Of a DNA stretch of 64,000 nt, positions 43,134 to 54,372 are shown one piece after another; the stretch's first letter is position 1; each line of letters opens with the position of its first letter. The DNA is from Acephala macrosclerotiorum (Eukaryota > Ascomycota > Leotiomycetes > Helotiales > Mollisiaceae): positions 286,043 to 350,042 of the forward strand of contig MU119236.1 in the NCBI GenBank assembly GCA_014904845.1, written 5' to 3'. Under the pieces are notes generated by a model. That model saw nothing but the letters and a program-made list of their open reading frames with translations. It was not told the DNA's origin and made no database searches. The position numbers were made by a program, and so were the translations under genes.

Positions 43134-45179
43134 ATGGAGTTGTCCAACCTCGAAGCCCCAGGTCGCGTTCTCTGCTCGCAATGCCAACAGCTAGATATTT
43201 CAAAACTCTGGCCTGTCGAAGAGGAGGTACCCGAGACCGGAAAGCCCATATTGTCTCTGGGCAAGCGACCTCCAACCGTAGAATGCGACCTGTGTCGGTT
43301 ATTCTTCGGCCAGTCTCCAAGATATACAGGGAAATACAAACTGCACGTCAGGTTCTTCGATTATTTCAACGCTTCGTATGAGGGGGGATACTATGTATCA
43401 GGCACAAAGCCTCGTGGCAGTCCGTTTCTTAGTGTTCTGCGCGAGAACAAAACCGAGACTTACGACTCTTCAGTCGCAGATGAGGTCCTCCAATCAGGCG
43501 TAATTGTCTACGTCTCGAATAAAGGTCAGGATTCATCTGCGGTCGGGCTCATCGATGTTCAATCGATCAATTTTGAAATGGTCCGCTCTTGGATATCGGA
43601 ATGCCATAAAAAGCATAAGCCGTGCCAATCAAAGACAAAAAAGAGCCAGAACAGTCTGCCTTACATTTATCTGCTCGATTGTCTCACGGGTGAAGTGTTA
43701 CGAAGAGAATCAAGGGAGAAGTATCTTGCCCTGAGTTATGTTTGGGGCCCCCCACCGTCTCAGGCAAGCCCCCAAGCTGGAACTGTGGAGAAATGGCCAA
43801 GGGGTAGTTTTGACATAGATAAAGCACCTTTGACAGTGCAGGACGCTGTGAGAGTTGTGAAAGAGCTTGGGATGAAGTACTTGTGGGTTGACAAATACTG
43901 CATCAACCAGAATGCCGACGAAGAGAAGAAAATGATGCTACGAAGCATGGACCAAATTTATCAGAATGCCGAGGCCACGATCGTGGCAGCATATGGCGAC
44001 AATGATCGCGCTGGACTTCCCGGCGTGTCTGTTCCTCGAGATCCTCAGCCTCTCTTCAAAACCGCATCGGGATTCTTCGTGTCCTCCTGCCCACCTATCT
44101 GGACCGTGGTTGCGGAATCCGTGTGGACTACACGGGGATGGACCTATCAGGAGGCTCGGCTTTCTGGCCGCTGTCTATTCTTCACCAGGCATCAGATCTA
44201 CCTTGTCTGCCAGCAGGAAACTCGCAGTGAAACCGTTCCGTGGACGAACGGATCAACCGAGATGGATACGCTCCTGAACAACAGGGCTCTAGATAAAGTG
44301 CTTCAGGGGCCTCGGCCTCAGTCCGATAGTCATTTTTTCTCTGATAGATTGCAATTTTCTCAGAGAAACTTGACGAACCAGGCTGATATTCTTGACGCTT
44401 TCCGGGGTATTCTTAGCCGTGCGCCTTTCGTCACGTTCTGGGGCGTGACTGTTATTCCCCGAGAACGATTGAAAGCGAAACTGGACCCACATACCGGCCT
44501 CGCTTTGGGCATGTTGTGGAGCAGAACAGATGGATGGGCGCAGTCTGTCCATCTGCACGCCGCGAAAACTCCACGTCTTCGACGGCCTGGGTTTCCAACC
44601 TGGAGTTGGACAAGTGTCATAGGTGAGATATCTCACCAACAATGGCCGGACCACACCGCTCTCGGGTCATACAACAACGCACAGAACGGTCACCCAGTTG
44701 AAAATCATGCCCGAATTATCTTTTCGATGAAAGTGGAGGGGGAATGGGTACCTCTGGATCAAGCAATAAAACAGCACGCTCGCCACATACTGCCAGAGGA
44801 TTCACCGGTTCTCTTGGTCGAGGGGGACGTCATCCAAGTTCAGCTTACTCGAACAGACAGGAAGCGAAATAGGGTTCGGCCATACCGAGTTTATGGATGC
44901 GAGGATTTGAACGTCCTATTCTGGGAGAGCCTGGATTTCGATTTAGACGAACATGCCGGAGACCGCGAGCCTGACAGCGGTGCGGAAGATGCGCTCATAC
45001 TCATTAACTGGAGCGATGGAACAAGAAAGAATAAAAGGAGAGTCCTGATGCTGTTGCTGACATGGGTTGATGAGAATATCGCAGAGCGCAGAGGCATCCT
45101 ATCGATTTATAATAATGAATTTGATGCGGACGTGCTGGCGAGAATCCCGAAATCCCGAAAGACATTCATGTTGAGATAG
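43134..45179 (+). CDS. HET-domain protein
   Basis: An intronless frame encodes 681 aa from Met 43134, the start preferred here because MELSNLEAPGRVLCSQCQQL fits the usual HET N-terminus. An in-frame ATG at 43062 would add 24 residues. The N-terminal Cys pairs (LCSQCQQLDISKLW; VECDLCRLFF) precede the HET domain: YLALSYVWGPP (about residue 197), KYLWVDKYCINQNADEEKKM (about 247) and WTTRGWTYQEARLSGRCLFF. A long C-terminal region (GFPTWSWTSVIGE) follows, and no NACHT or repeat domain is seen. Predicted role is in non-self recognition and cell death. The frame is fully intact although it sits between a dead Helitron and a dead LINE. Confidence 0.9.
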   Translation: MELSNLEAPGRVLCSQCQQLDISKLWPVEEEVPETGKPILSLGKRPPTVECDLCRLFFGQSPRYTGKYKLHVRFFDYFNASYEGGYYVSGTKPRGSPFLSVLRENKTETYDSSVADEVLQSGVIVYVSNKGQDSSAVGLIDVQSINFEMVRSWISECHKKHKPCQSKTKKSQNSLPYIYLLDCLTGEVLRRESREKYLALSYVWGPPPSQASPQAGTVEKWPRGSFDIDKAPLTVQDAVRVVKELGMKYLWVDKYCINQNADEEKKMMLRSMDQIYQNAEATIVAAYGDNDRAGLPGVSVPRDPQPLFKTASGFFVSSCPPIWTVVAESVWTTRGWTYQEARLSGRCLFFTRHQIYLVCQQETRSETVPWTNGSTEMDTLLNNRALDKVLQGPRPQSDSHFFSDRLQFSQRNLTNQADILDAFRGILSRAPFVTFWGVTVIPRERLKAKLDPHTGLALGMLWSRTDGWAQSVHLHAAKTPRLRRPGFPTWSWTSVIGEISHQQWPDHTALGSYNNAQNGHPVENHARIIFSMKVEGEWVPLDQAIKQHARHILPEDSPVLLVEGDVIQVQLTRTDRKRNRVRPYRVYGCEDLNVLFWESLDFDLDEHAGDREPDSGAEDALILINWSDGTRKNKRRVLMLLLTWVDENIAERRGILSIYNNEFDADVLARIPKSRKTFMLR

Positions 45180-45454
45180 AAGAGTCTTGTGACGGTCTCC
45201 AAGCTGGGATTTCTAGGCTGCAACCATCCACTTTACCCATGTGGAGTTCACGTGAGATCCCCGGTACCAGTTCTCAGTCTGAAGGCAAGTTTTTATTCTC
45301 GCTGGTCACATTTGAAGATCCACTGACGTTTAGAGCATAATAGACTCAAGAGCTGAGTTGAATCTGCGTTTGCTGGATGGGATTCGGGGTCCAGATATCC
45401 AATTTAGCGTCTTCTATTCGATGTATTTGTCTCCACTGTTGAGGTTGCCTGTAT

Positions 45455-46235
45455 GGATGAAGTCTATTACGCCCGGCTAAGCCTAAAGGGCTCTAGTGCT
45501 ATTTACATGAATTCAATCCTTTCGATTACGCCATGGTCTCGTGACAGCCCCTAGAGTCGCATCTTTGACCAGTTTTTGTTCTATCTTGCGATCCTGTAAT
45601 TCGACGAGATCTCGTGGATTTGGTTAGTAGCAAGTAGGCTTGAAGATCATTCCTCCAAGTGTTCAACGTCCTATCTTCAGCAGTTGAAGCAAGACCTGCT
45701 AAGTCACGAGGGTGGTGGGTTAGTTGAGTAAGGGAGGGGAGAAAAACAAGGAAAAGGGGGGTTTCTAATGAAAGTCACTGCTGTGATGTCTGGGTTACTG
45801 TGTGTTCCACCTCTCTGTCGAGTCGGCCTGTTGCAATAGCGTACTTGATAGTGGTTCGTGCTGCTTCGATGTCGGGTTTCCAATTCCGCGGGTCAGATGG
45901 TGCTTTCCCTCCCAGATAATAGGAGAGGCTACCCCTTCTGGCTTCCGTTTGCTCTAATAAGCGTTATCGGTGCGTCTTCCACATTGAGCAATTGAAGAGG
46001 AAGTGCTCGACTGTTTCCCTTGCCTGCCTGCAGGCACACTGATCCGATTCCACTCCACCAATACGGTGTAAGTACCCGTTAAGCCGTGCCATGCCCGTCC
46101 GTAGTTGTGCCAGTATGTTTGCTTCTCTTCGTCCCAACGCGTCGTACACTGTCCGGGTATGCCGCCCTGGCAGCGCTGTGTCTATCTTCTTCAGGTGTCT
46201 CCCCACTCCTTCAGGAAGCGTCTTGCTCATTCGCC
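45455..46235 (-). mobile_element. 5'-truncated Tad-like LINE fragment (RT C-terminus and 3' UTR)
   Basis: The minus strand from about 46230 to 45775 encodes the C-terminal end of a fungal LINE reverse transcriptase. It includes AQLRTGMARLNGYLHRIGGV, the zinc-knuckle-like CACRQARETVEHFLFNCSMW, then an in-frame TAA (WKTHR-stop-RLLEQTEARRG) and a natural-looking end at TGA 45775-45777. About 300 bp of 3' UTR follow, ending near GCCCTTTAGGCTTAGCCGGGC (45470-45492). All upstream RT sequence is missing after about 46235. The nonsense codon makes it dead. Confidence 0.8.
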
Positions 46236-46259
46236 TTTTGGCCTGTCAAGTATTGATTT

Positions 46260-46289
46260 GTATTGCGTCTAGCTAGCTAGATACAATAC
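46260..46289. repeat. 30-bp near-perfect palindrome at the LINE junction
   Basis: GTATTGCGTCTAGCT is followed directly by AGCTAGATACAATAC; 13 of 15 positions pair. The two mismatches are CG against TA, the kind of change produced by C-to-T transitions. It starts about 25 bp from the 5' breakpoint of the LINE fragment. Confidence 0.6.
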
Positions 46290-47238
46290 CTCTCGTTGGC
46301 TCTAGCTTCCATATTCACTAGATTCTACGTGACATACAGCAATTTCCTTGGTGGAATTTTGAAGTTCCATGCAGAGTGCGAAACCGACACCCTAAGAAGC
46401 ACACGCTTCGACCGCGAAACAGACATTCTCAAGAGCAAATTCACCTTCGTTTGCAAGACCAACACTCCAATCCCATTCGCAGATGGATTCATTATCTTGC
46501 ACACGTACCCATTGCCCTGTAGATGCACGAACTGCCTTGCAGACCAGGTTTGCGAAGTTGTTTCTACGTTTTGCAGGAGATACTGTTGGACATCGCCCGG
46601 CGCAAAACGACGAAGTTTGCGGTTATTGTAGCAGAGGAAACATCGAAAGAGGTCGAGGAAGGTGCACTTCTATAAACCACCAGGAACACCGAGCATGTTG
46701 AAATGTATGAGAACATTTTGTCATTCAAACGAAGTGCTGGTAGCGTCTTTACCTCCCACAGTGTCCCGAACAGCGACGATATTATCATCGCGGAGACTTT
46801 CAAGCATTTAGAATGGCTTTTCAGATTGTTTTGTCTACAATGCATTTATCAGATATTCAACACCCAACACTCCATCACTCGCAATGCTTTCCGACATTAT
46901 AATTGTAGACTTTTTTAAGCTTTCAGTTTGAAAATGGCTCGATACTAAACATCAACCCCAGAGTAAGTTCACATCCGTTTTACATTTCATAAGCTAATAA
47001 CCTCAGATCCTCCCCCGAACGGCCAGGGTCACTGTAGTCAACGTCTTTACTAGCAGTCTTAAGGTCCATCTCGAAAACTTGAGTGTCTTCTATACCGCTG
47101 GGCTCGCCAATTGCTTATAACTGCTGAACCCTGTCCTCAAGCTGATCTTTTGTACAGGTATTCAAAATCCGGTTTACCTCAGACCGTAGGGGTCGAAGTG
47201 AAATTTAGTATGGCTGCAGAAATGAAAGGAAAAAGATA
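46290..47238. other. Stretch without recognisable genes
   Basis: Only short frames without recognisable features occur. It may contain the 3' end of the decayed membrane-protein gene that follows on the minus strand. Confidence 0.35.
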
Positions 47239-49080
47239 TCAATGCTCAATGATACTCCGTAGTATGTTACGGCCTGGGTTGATATCTCTATCACGCATAG
47301 TGAATTCAAGTGGTACTACTCCCTGCAATGATTGCTCGGGGTATACTGTCTGAATTGTATAATGGAGCCATTTAAATGAATGCAGATCCTTAGGACCCAA
47401 AATTGAGCCAAGTGCAGAGTACATGGCACCGCAAACGGCCGAAGCGATCTCTCTAGCGTTCTTGTCGGCGTTCTTGTCGAGAGGATAGAAGTCTATAAGC
47501 ACCTGTACCGCTTCTATCATATTGTAAATCTTGTTGGAGGCGCCATTCCCTGGATAATGGGACTGGGACCCCTTCACTTGTGGCCAGAAGTGGGTTTTGT
47601 AAGTAGTCCCTAGACCTTTTTAGTATAACTTAGTCGCATTCAAATGCTCTGGAATCTCAGCACCGCGCCAGTCACGAATAAAATCGCACAGCACAGTAAA
47701 GTTTGATGCTTTAAGACATGCAGCTACTTGTATTGCTTTCAAGTCTTCAGCAAGACGAATTGGCTTGGGACAAGGATCCTCCCCAATATGGCGGCGAATC
47801 AAGGCCCGAATCAGAACAAGCAATAGAGTAGCCCCAAGTTGAAAGACACCAGCAGACCAGTGCAGCTCTCTAGTTCCGATGTCCTGACAGATAAACTCAA
47901 ATAAGGTAAAAAGTGGTCCAAGATAAGCCAATAGCAAATGGCGTCTTGAAAAACTTTCCTCGAAATTTTCTCCGGGCAATAGAGGCCAAACACGCTTCGA
48001 GACATGAACCAGCAGATTGCGTTTATCATGCAGTACAAGATAACTAAGAAGGTTAGATGTTATTATTTGGTCTTGGATCTTGAAAATACGAATAGATACT
48101 CCGCTGGGTGGCGCTTCGGATTGAATAGATGCTCTGCTAGATAGTGCTTACGATGGCCGCGGGCCGAGCGTGTAAAGACGAGTGCTTGTCCGTATGACTT
48201 CTGCGCAAAGTGATACACCAAGAGTTATGCTAGTTGTTCCTATCACCCAAATAGGATATCCGTAGGTTGCAACAACGTATCCGGTTCTGAACCACCGCCA
48301 GGTCTATTAATGGCGAGAACTCCTAATTGAATGAGAACCCCAATAGACATGAATAACCATACCGTCTATCCTTCTAGAATTGCCTTCTCGATGTTCAGTA
48401 TTTATTAGGGTGGTCACGTGTTTAATGTTATGTATATCCTCATCTCACCGCTAGACAGGAATAAGACATCATGAACACACACTTTACACCCACAACACAG
48501 CCTTTGCCTGTAATAGTATTAGATTTGGTGCTTTCTAGATAGCATTTCACTAGTATAGGATTCACGGTCTATAAACTGTGAAATTTCATCAGAAGTTGCG
48601 CAGTCTGCATCGGGCATTACGTAGTTTCCAATTTTTTCGAGAGATCGGAATCGATAGGGTCAGAAAAATCTATTCGAAGATCCTTGCACTGGCGAAATTG
48701 CCTTAAAGCTGTTTGGTTGGTAGACATACTCGCTCGTCCTGGACTCGCCAATCTGCCGTATGACTCGATTTCTATCCTAAATTTCACGAACATTGGGAGA
48801 TGTTGAAGATAAGATTTCCTTTTCATCGTCGTCCGGAGAGTCTCGAGCCCTAAAGCCAACAAAGTTCAATTACAGACTCCTGCAAGCTGACTGGTGGTAT
48901 ATACCTTCCAATAAATGATTTCAAGACCGTGTTCCCCCAGATCTTGGTTGCGGAAATGATCACCGTCATGATGCCAATTGGGGCGATTCCGAGAATAATA
49001 TTATCTGCCCACCCGACAGATGTTGACAAGAACTGCTTTGTTATTTCTTCTCAAAAAAGGTCAACAAAGGTGCGTGCTTA
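47239..49080 (-). pseudogene. Decayed multi-membrane-segment fungal protein gene
   Basis: Reading the minus strand from 49080 downward gives pieces in a consistent order: FLSTSVGWADNIILGIAPIG and ISATKIWGNTVLKSFIG, then a GT..AG intron near 48905-48850, ETLRTTMKRKSYLQHLPMFV, a hydrophobic segment GYVVATYGYPIWVIGTTSIT (about 48270-48200), SRRHLLLAYLGPLFTLFEFI, LHWSAGVFQLGATLLLVLIR, and a final soluble part (AVQVLIDFYPLDKNADKNAR). The VGWADNIILGIAPIGIMT block belongs to a widespread uncharacterised fungal membrane-protein family. Frame changes near 48300 and stops in 48000-48600 and near 47620 indicate decay, though some could be unplaced introns. Confidence 0.6.
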
Positions 49081-49095
49081 GAAAGTGGTGAGGAC

Positions 49096-49629
49096 ATGTA
49101 TTACGAAGAAGAGGTCAATACAAGAGTAGTTAGCGAAGAGCTCGGGAAGCAGGTGAAGCAGGTCAGGTTCGCCACGGCTCGTCTCTTGCTCCTGGATCGG
49201 GTCTACAAACGCGGACGTGAACCTCAGGTATTCAACGATTGGAGATCGCCAACAACAGGCTCTTTGTTTGGATCTTTACTATCTCGATTTGGTATAGTAT
49301 CATGGACCCCTGATCTAGAAACCGAGACTCCAACACTACTCGATGGCACTGCAGTTCATGGGAAAAAAGGAATCGAAGCAGCGGAGATGGATGCTTTAAT
49401 TCATGCATGCAAGCTTTCTCTGGCTGCACTCGATCACTCAGCGTGTCAAGATGACTCAGCTGCGGTGATGCAAGAATGCACACAGTATCTTCGGAACATT
49501 GTTTCTTTGCGAACAGCCGAAGAAGCAATAAGGTACGAAGAGATCTGTCAAAGGATGCTCACTTGCATTTGCCGACCACCAGGTGCAGAGAACATCCCAT
49601 CTTTCCCCACGGTGGGCAACGACTGGTGA
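49096..49629 (+). CDS. Hypothetical protein, unrecognised
   Basis: An ATG-initiated frame of 177 codons starts 16 bp from the presumed 5' end of the divergent decayed membrane-protein gene. The protein is soluble and mixed in composition (TRVVSEELGKQVKQVRFATA; AAEMDALIHACKLSLAALDH) with four Cys near the C-terminus. No motif is recognised. A possible continuation in another frame after 49630 (VILLTAVEGGSTEGVLRIVA) suggests an intron or frameshift. Confidence 0.35.
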   Translation: MYYEEEVNTRVVSEELGKQVKQVRFATARLLLLDRVYKRGREPQVFNDWRSPTTGSLFGSLLSRFGIVSWTPDLETETPTLLDGTAVHGKKGIEAAEMDALIHACKLSLAALDHSACQDDSAAVMQECTQYLRNIVSLRTAEEAIRYEEICQRMLTCICRPPGAENIPSFPTVGNDW

Positions 49630-52600
49630 GAGACGACGACTGGTGGCACTGTCAGCGGCCACTTCAAGTACTTGCACCGAAGTGCTCACTCGATACCGAT
49701 GAATACTGTGTTCTAGAGCAACGGCCTGTGATACTCTTAACAGCTGTTGAAGGTGGGTCGACAGAGGGCGTACTTCGTATTGTGGCTCGTTCCGCTGGAG
49801 GGTCTGCTGAAAGAGATCTCATCCAAGTGTCGACAGACTGTAAGCAGTTCCGAAGCAGAATCGCGACTTCGAGCAGATATGTTAAGAGAGTTTGTGACGT
49901 TCGTCCATGCCGCGGCTTTGGAGAACCTTACTCTTAGGAGCCTCTTCGTGCGAGCTTCTAGCAATTCTCTCTCGCCCTGGAATGTTCAAAAATGGTACGC
50001 GACGTTGTACCACTGTCAACCTGACTACCGTACTCAGCGGTGCTTACAACTACTTCCTAGCTCTCGGTAAATACGTAGCAAGAAAAGCAAGGATATATTT
50101 CGGGTAGGAACAGTTGATGCAAGGGTAGGACGAAAGCGACTGCACTCTTTCATCTCGCAGAACCGACTCCCAATCTACAACTGTCTTGTTTAATGGCTTA
50201 GGAATCGCAGCCCTGAACCAGCATTGATATGCGCGTTTCAATGGTTCGGGGCCTGTACCACTCCGTAAATACTGCATGCGGCCGTGGGAGCGACAGACAC
50301 AAGATACCAGAGAACTTCTAGAGGTCATACTAGCCAAACGAATGCTCCTCGGTACCAATGGCTCACTTTAAAATGACCTTTTGGGTGCAGGAGAAATGCT
50401 GGGTTTATACAGCTAGTGCATTCGAGAATGTGAACTAGGAGGTTCTTCAATTCCGTTAGTCACCTTGCCTAGGAGATGTTTGCTAGGAAGGAGAAAATTT
50501 TGGCAATTGAAGGTCAGTTTAAGAAGGATTTCTGGATCGCGTATTTTTTGTAGCTAGTATGTCTATGGACTCCTGCACTTGACAGAAGCCATGCTTTTAT
50601 TGGACATGGGGAGGAGATGGTTTGGGACTTCCCGTCTGTTCCAAGAAAAATCTTGCAGAGGTCAGTTTCTGTACGCAGCTTTGAAACTCTTCCGTTGAAG
50701 AACTCAGTCTCATGTGAGACGTATTGAAGTGCATAACCTCAAGCAACTACATGGTGCCATGCGCATGTAAAGTGAATCCAGCTATTTCGAAGTCAAACGA
50801 AATGGTTCTTGGTTTCAAGCATTTCGCTCCTTGGTTTTTCATCAACGCAGTTTTCTTTTTAGTCGACAGAAACTGCCACCGACTGAGAATTATCAGGATG
50901 CAAGCCCAAAGGATGAGCGCGCAGCCTCGAAGATCCAAGTTCCCCAAGGTCGGAAGGCCATCGACAGTAACTGTAGTAGAGAAGAGACAAAATCTTATTA
51001 CTCTCATATCTGCTGCCGATTCGAAAACCTCCGCAGCCTAGAAATATCGACGGATGTATTCGAGGGACTTTGCACATACATTTTCAGCCTCATCCGATGG
51101 AACTGGAAGATCCATGTTACACAGTTTGATGCTTTTATCATGGGATTTTCAAGATTCAGAGACCGATGTGCTGAAAACGGACATTCGCCGAAGGGAGCAT
51201 TATATCACCAATAGTTTCAAACCCAGTTCTCTCTGTCCGCGGTGGCGCCTTGGACTCTAGATCTTGATTCTCTCGAAGGCATTAGGCAGGAGAACCCCCA
51301 CACATTTGTGCTTGCAGAAGACACCCTGAGAAAAAATGCCCGCGAACGTGAACGAACATCTGGGACAGCCCAATAGCGTTCTGGTTCTGCTCAGCATTCA
51401 AATGAGCTTCAATGCCATCAAATCTCGAGCATTGACATTGAACCAGGAGCTTCTGGTTCAAACAGAAACTTGCAAAGTCCCCACCAACATGGAATCGATC
51501 CAATTGATCTGCCTACTTCAACAAGGGCAGCGCAGTTTCAAGACCTGAGAGCACTTGCACCGGAGCAGCAATGGCATTCGGAGAAGGAACTCCGAGACAG
51601 TCTTGGTGTTCGCAACAAGGAAGAACTTCTGGCCTGGCTAAGTCAGCATTGATTGGGTTCTCGATACCTGTGATGCATACTGCGTTGCGCAATTAGAGGA
51701 ACAAATGTATCTCGACAATGGGTGCGATATACCTCCTGGCAGAAAGCGGTCTTCCGCTAAATTCTTGATCAACTCCTCGGCGCTCACCTTGAACTCTAGG
51801 AATCCAAGATACACTTAGTGCCTTGTCGAGACGACTAATTGGACGGCCGACGACTTCGATATCGGATTCATGACGCAGCTAATTCAGCATAGCGGATATG
51901 CTGGTCGTTGGTGGGAGAATTGGTGTGAAGCTGAGCACACAGGAATGCTGTGCTGCACTGCGTACAAAGTCCTGTGCTGGTTGAGGCATATCCATCGGTT
52001 GAGCTCTGGTTCCAGTCCAACTAATCAACTACGACGAGCAACCGCGCCGTTGGTGCACTCTACTAAGCGCTGCGCGCACTGAGAGGAGGAGAGTCATTGA
52101 GGAGTCTGAGGGATCTGCGGAGGATGATGTACTAATAGGGGATCTTTAAAGTTTGAGAGTAACTGGCTAGGGATGGGGCGTGATCGTCGGAGCTTGGGAA
52201 ATGGTTGTATCGAGAATCTGAATGGCATGATTTGTCAGCGAGAGAAAACAACAAGGGCTCAGCATTCCCGCTCGCACCTTATTGCTATATGTAAGGGAGC
52301 GACGTGTGCGGTCAGCTTTTTGGATGAGATTGATGGTGGTGATGTAAACCACCTTCGAGTGAGGAGGTTCTGCTGGAGGCCGATGTGGCCTGTGCGCACA
52401 TTGATCAAGTAGGCCTGAGTCGTCGCCAGTTCACTCACTTCTCACTCTGTTCAGACAGCTCAAGTGAGCGATCAAGGTGGTTCAGAGCTTCTGATAGTCT
52501 GGTAGTACCAGTACTTCAAACGTTATTATTCTCAAGAGCATAAATGCACAAAATCCCTGCGAAGTCATTCAAATGTCTTCCAAGCAACGCTTGAAAACAC

Positions 52601-52987
52601 TGTTCGGCCACGTACATGAAGTCTGTTTGCAAACCCTAGTCGAAGATATCAGCATATGAGGATATTTTTCTTCTGTGCTTAATACTTCTTATCTTGCAAC
52701 AGGTGTAGTAGATAAAATGGAGGGTTCAATAAATTCAGGTTTACTAGATCCTGACCTGCAGGTGATCTCTCATGTTGACATCACCGTGGACGGAAGTGGT
52801 CACATCCACGATGACCTTGGCAATCCTGCCGGCAGAAGTGGTCGGGATGAGCAGTTTGAAAAGCGCAGAATCCCATTTGATGCTAGCGATAATGAGCTTT
52901 AAGAGCATGGATACGGAAGGCTGAAGATCAAGGTTTATAGATCAACCCCAAGGGTTTTCAAGATTTAGAGTCGATTGTAGGTCGTTT
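49630..52987. other. Long stretch without recognisable genes
   Basis: Over 3.3 kb neither strand shows a family I know. Protein-like scraps (for example GPEPLKRAYQCWFRAAIPK on the minus strand near 50230) are isolated. Confidence 0.35.
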
Positions 52988-53722
52988 TTGGTCGTTCTAG
53001 CATACCAAAAGGCTAAATTCCACTGGCAGAACCCACGACACATTGCGCTGTCCTGGCAATCACAATGTAAGAAGATTCGTCCTCAAGAAGTCCGCCGCTC
53101 GCTAGTCTCCTCAACCTCCCTCCTGACTGGAATTCCTGCTGCGACTATAAGCTCTAAAACGCCTCTACGATTCTCAACCCTACATTTAGATCCGAATGCA
53201 GTAGCCTCGACGACCTCGATACCTTCCAATGCAACACCGCCTAGTCCACACATTGCACCAATCCCAGCCGCCGAATATCCTTCAATGCCGGGAATAAGTG
53301 AAGCAGGAATGGTCACAGGCCGACCACCAGTGCCAGAGAGGGGCCCAGACGGAAGCATCGCAACCGCGAGCATGAACTATGATCTTGCGGAGTGGCGTCT
53401 TCTAGAGGTGCCGAGATATGAGGTCGTACAGTCCAAAATTACTCCTGGCCAAATCAAGGGATTGGAATGGATGTCAGTCAATGGCAAACGAAGATTTGAA
53501 GCACGAGAGGCCCATCTACTTTCTAGGTGGGGTTTAATGCTAAAGCACTCGGGAACCTGTGTTCTGATCCCACTCGTGTGGTCAGATATTGATCCAGCTC
53601 ACATAATTCTCACATTAGCCTTGAAGTCTATCATCGTCTGGACAACACACGTCTGGTATGCCTCTTCCTCCTTTCCATCGGAAGCAAACACGCTAAACAA
53701 CAGCAGCTCTTTTCTATGCTAG
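52988..53722 (+). CDS. Possible hypothetical protein, low support
   Basis: A 244-codon open frame with a Pro/Ser/Thr-rich middle (SNATPPSPHIAPIPAAEYPS) and a more ordered stretch (EWRLLEVPRYEVVQSKITPG). No start context, intron or domain supports it, and the opposite strand is also partly open here. It may be a remnant. Confidence 0.2.
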   Translation: MVVLAYQKAKFHWQNPRHIALSWQSQCKKIRPQEVRRSLVSSTSLLTGIPAATISSKTPLRFSTLHLDPNAVASTTSIPSNATPPSPHIAPIPAAEYPSMPGISEAGMVTGRPPVPERGPDGSIATASMNYDLAEWRLLEVPRYEVVQSKITPGQIKGLEWMSVNGKRRFEAREAHLLSRWGLMLKHSGTCVLIPLVWSDIDPAHIILTLALKSIIVWTTHVWYASSSFPSEANTLNNSSSFLC

Positions 53723-53767
53723 ATCATTCAACGACGTGAGTTTGGGCGGCTACTTGGTTCCAGAGCG

Positions 53768-53804
<37 letters not shown>
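53768..53804. repeat. Poly-C tract of 37 nt
   Basis: An uninterrupted run of 37 cytosines. Such G/C homopolymers are rare in fungal genomes, can form i-motif or G-quadruplex structures, and are prone to length errors in assembly. Confidence 0.9.
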
Positions 53805-53806
<2 letters not shown>

Positions 53807-53862
53807 CAGCCCACCGTGCAGCTTTGACTCAACTTGAAGCATTTCTCATGTAATTTTGGGTC

Positions 53863-54372
53863 GTGTGTGAAGCTCGAGGCATTTTGCCTGTTTCATCCCA
53901 AGCTCCAGTGAAGCATCCCTTTCCCACCTTTGAAACCAAGCTTCCAGTCTCGTTTTGTGAATCAATCGACAGCGGCCCGGCCCGCAGAGCATCAATTATT
54001 CAAGACGATCAAATTACTACGCCGTCGCCGCAATTCTTCTGCAACTACTGTCCTGCCATCAGCACTTTGAAGTCTCTTCTCGGGTTCTGGGCACATGTTA
54101 GGGATTCACGCCCATTGGTTTCTGAGGACCTCAGGCTTCGAGACATAGTGCACGCAGGAAAGCGTTGGCAAGCATACAAGGAGCATCGCCACGCTTAAGG
54201 TAATCATATTAATTGTGCTGACGTTACTTGGAAGCAGGCGGAGCAGATCAAAGAAGCTGGATTTAGTTGGGGCGATATTCAGGCTTGGAAGCTAGCTTAT
54301 AGTCGGAAGCGTAAGTTTGGAAAGGACAATCAAGACTGGTCCGAAGAGGTAAAAAGCGTGTCTTCTGATTAG
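53863..54372 (+). pseudogene. Zinc-finger-like exon pair, probably decayed
   Basis: The first frame contains a C2H2-like element, FFCNYCPAISTLKSLLGFWA followed by HVRDSR, then RLRDIVHAGKRWQAYKEHRH and a TAA at 54196. After a possible intron (GT at about 54200, AG at 54236) the sequence continues with AEQIKEAGFSWGDIQAWKLA to TAG at 54370-54372. The finger lacks a clear second His, and the stop lies before the donor site. This arrangement recalls fungal single-finger C2H2 proteins; the assignment is tentative. Confidence 0.35.

Noticed and set aside
36742..46300. 15-bp identity AATACCTCTCGTTGG at about 36746 and 46284
   Set aside because: Flanks differ completely on both sides, so a shared repeat cannot be claimed; may be chance.
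53083..53373. Gly/Ala-rich minus-strand frame
   Set aside because: Likely the complement of the Pro/Ser/Thr-rich plus-strand frame rather than a membrane protein.
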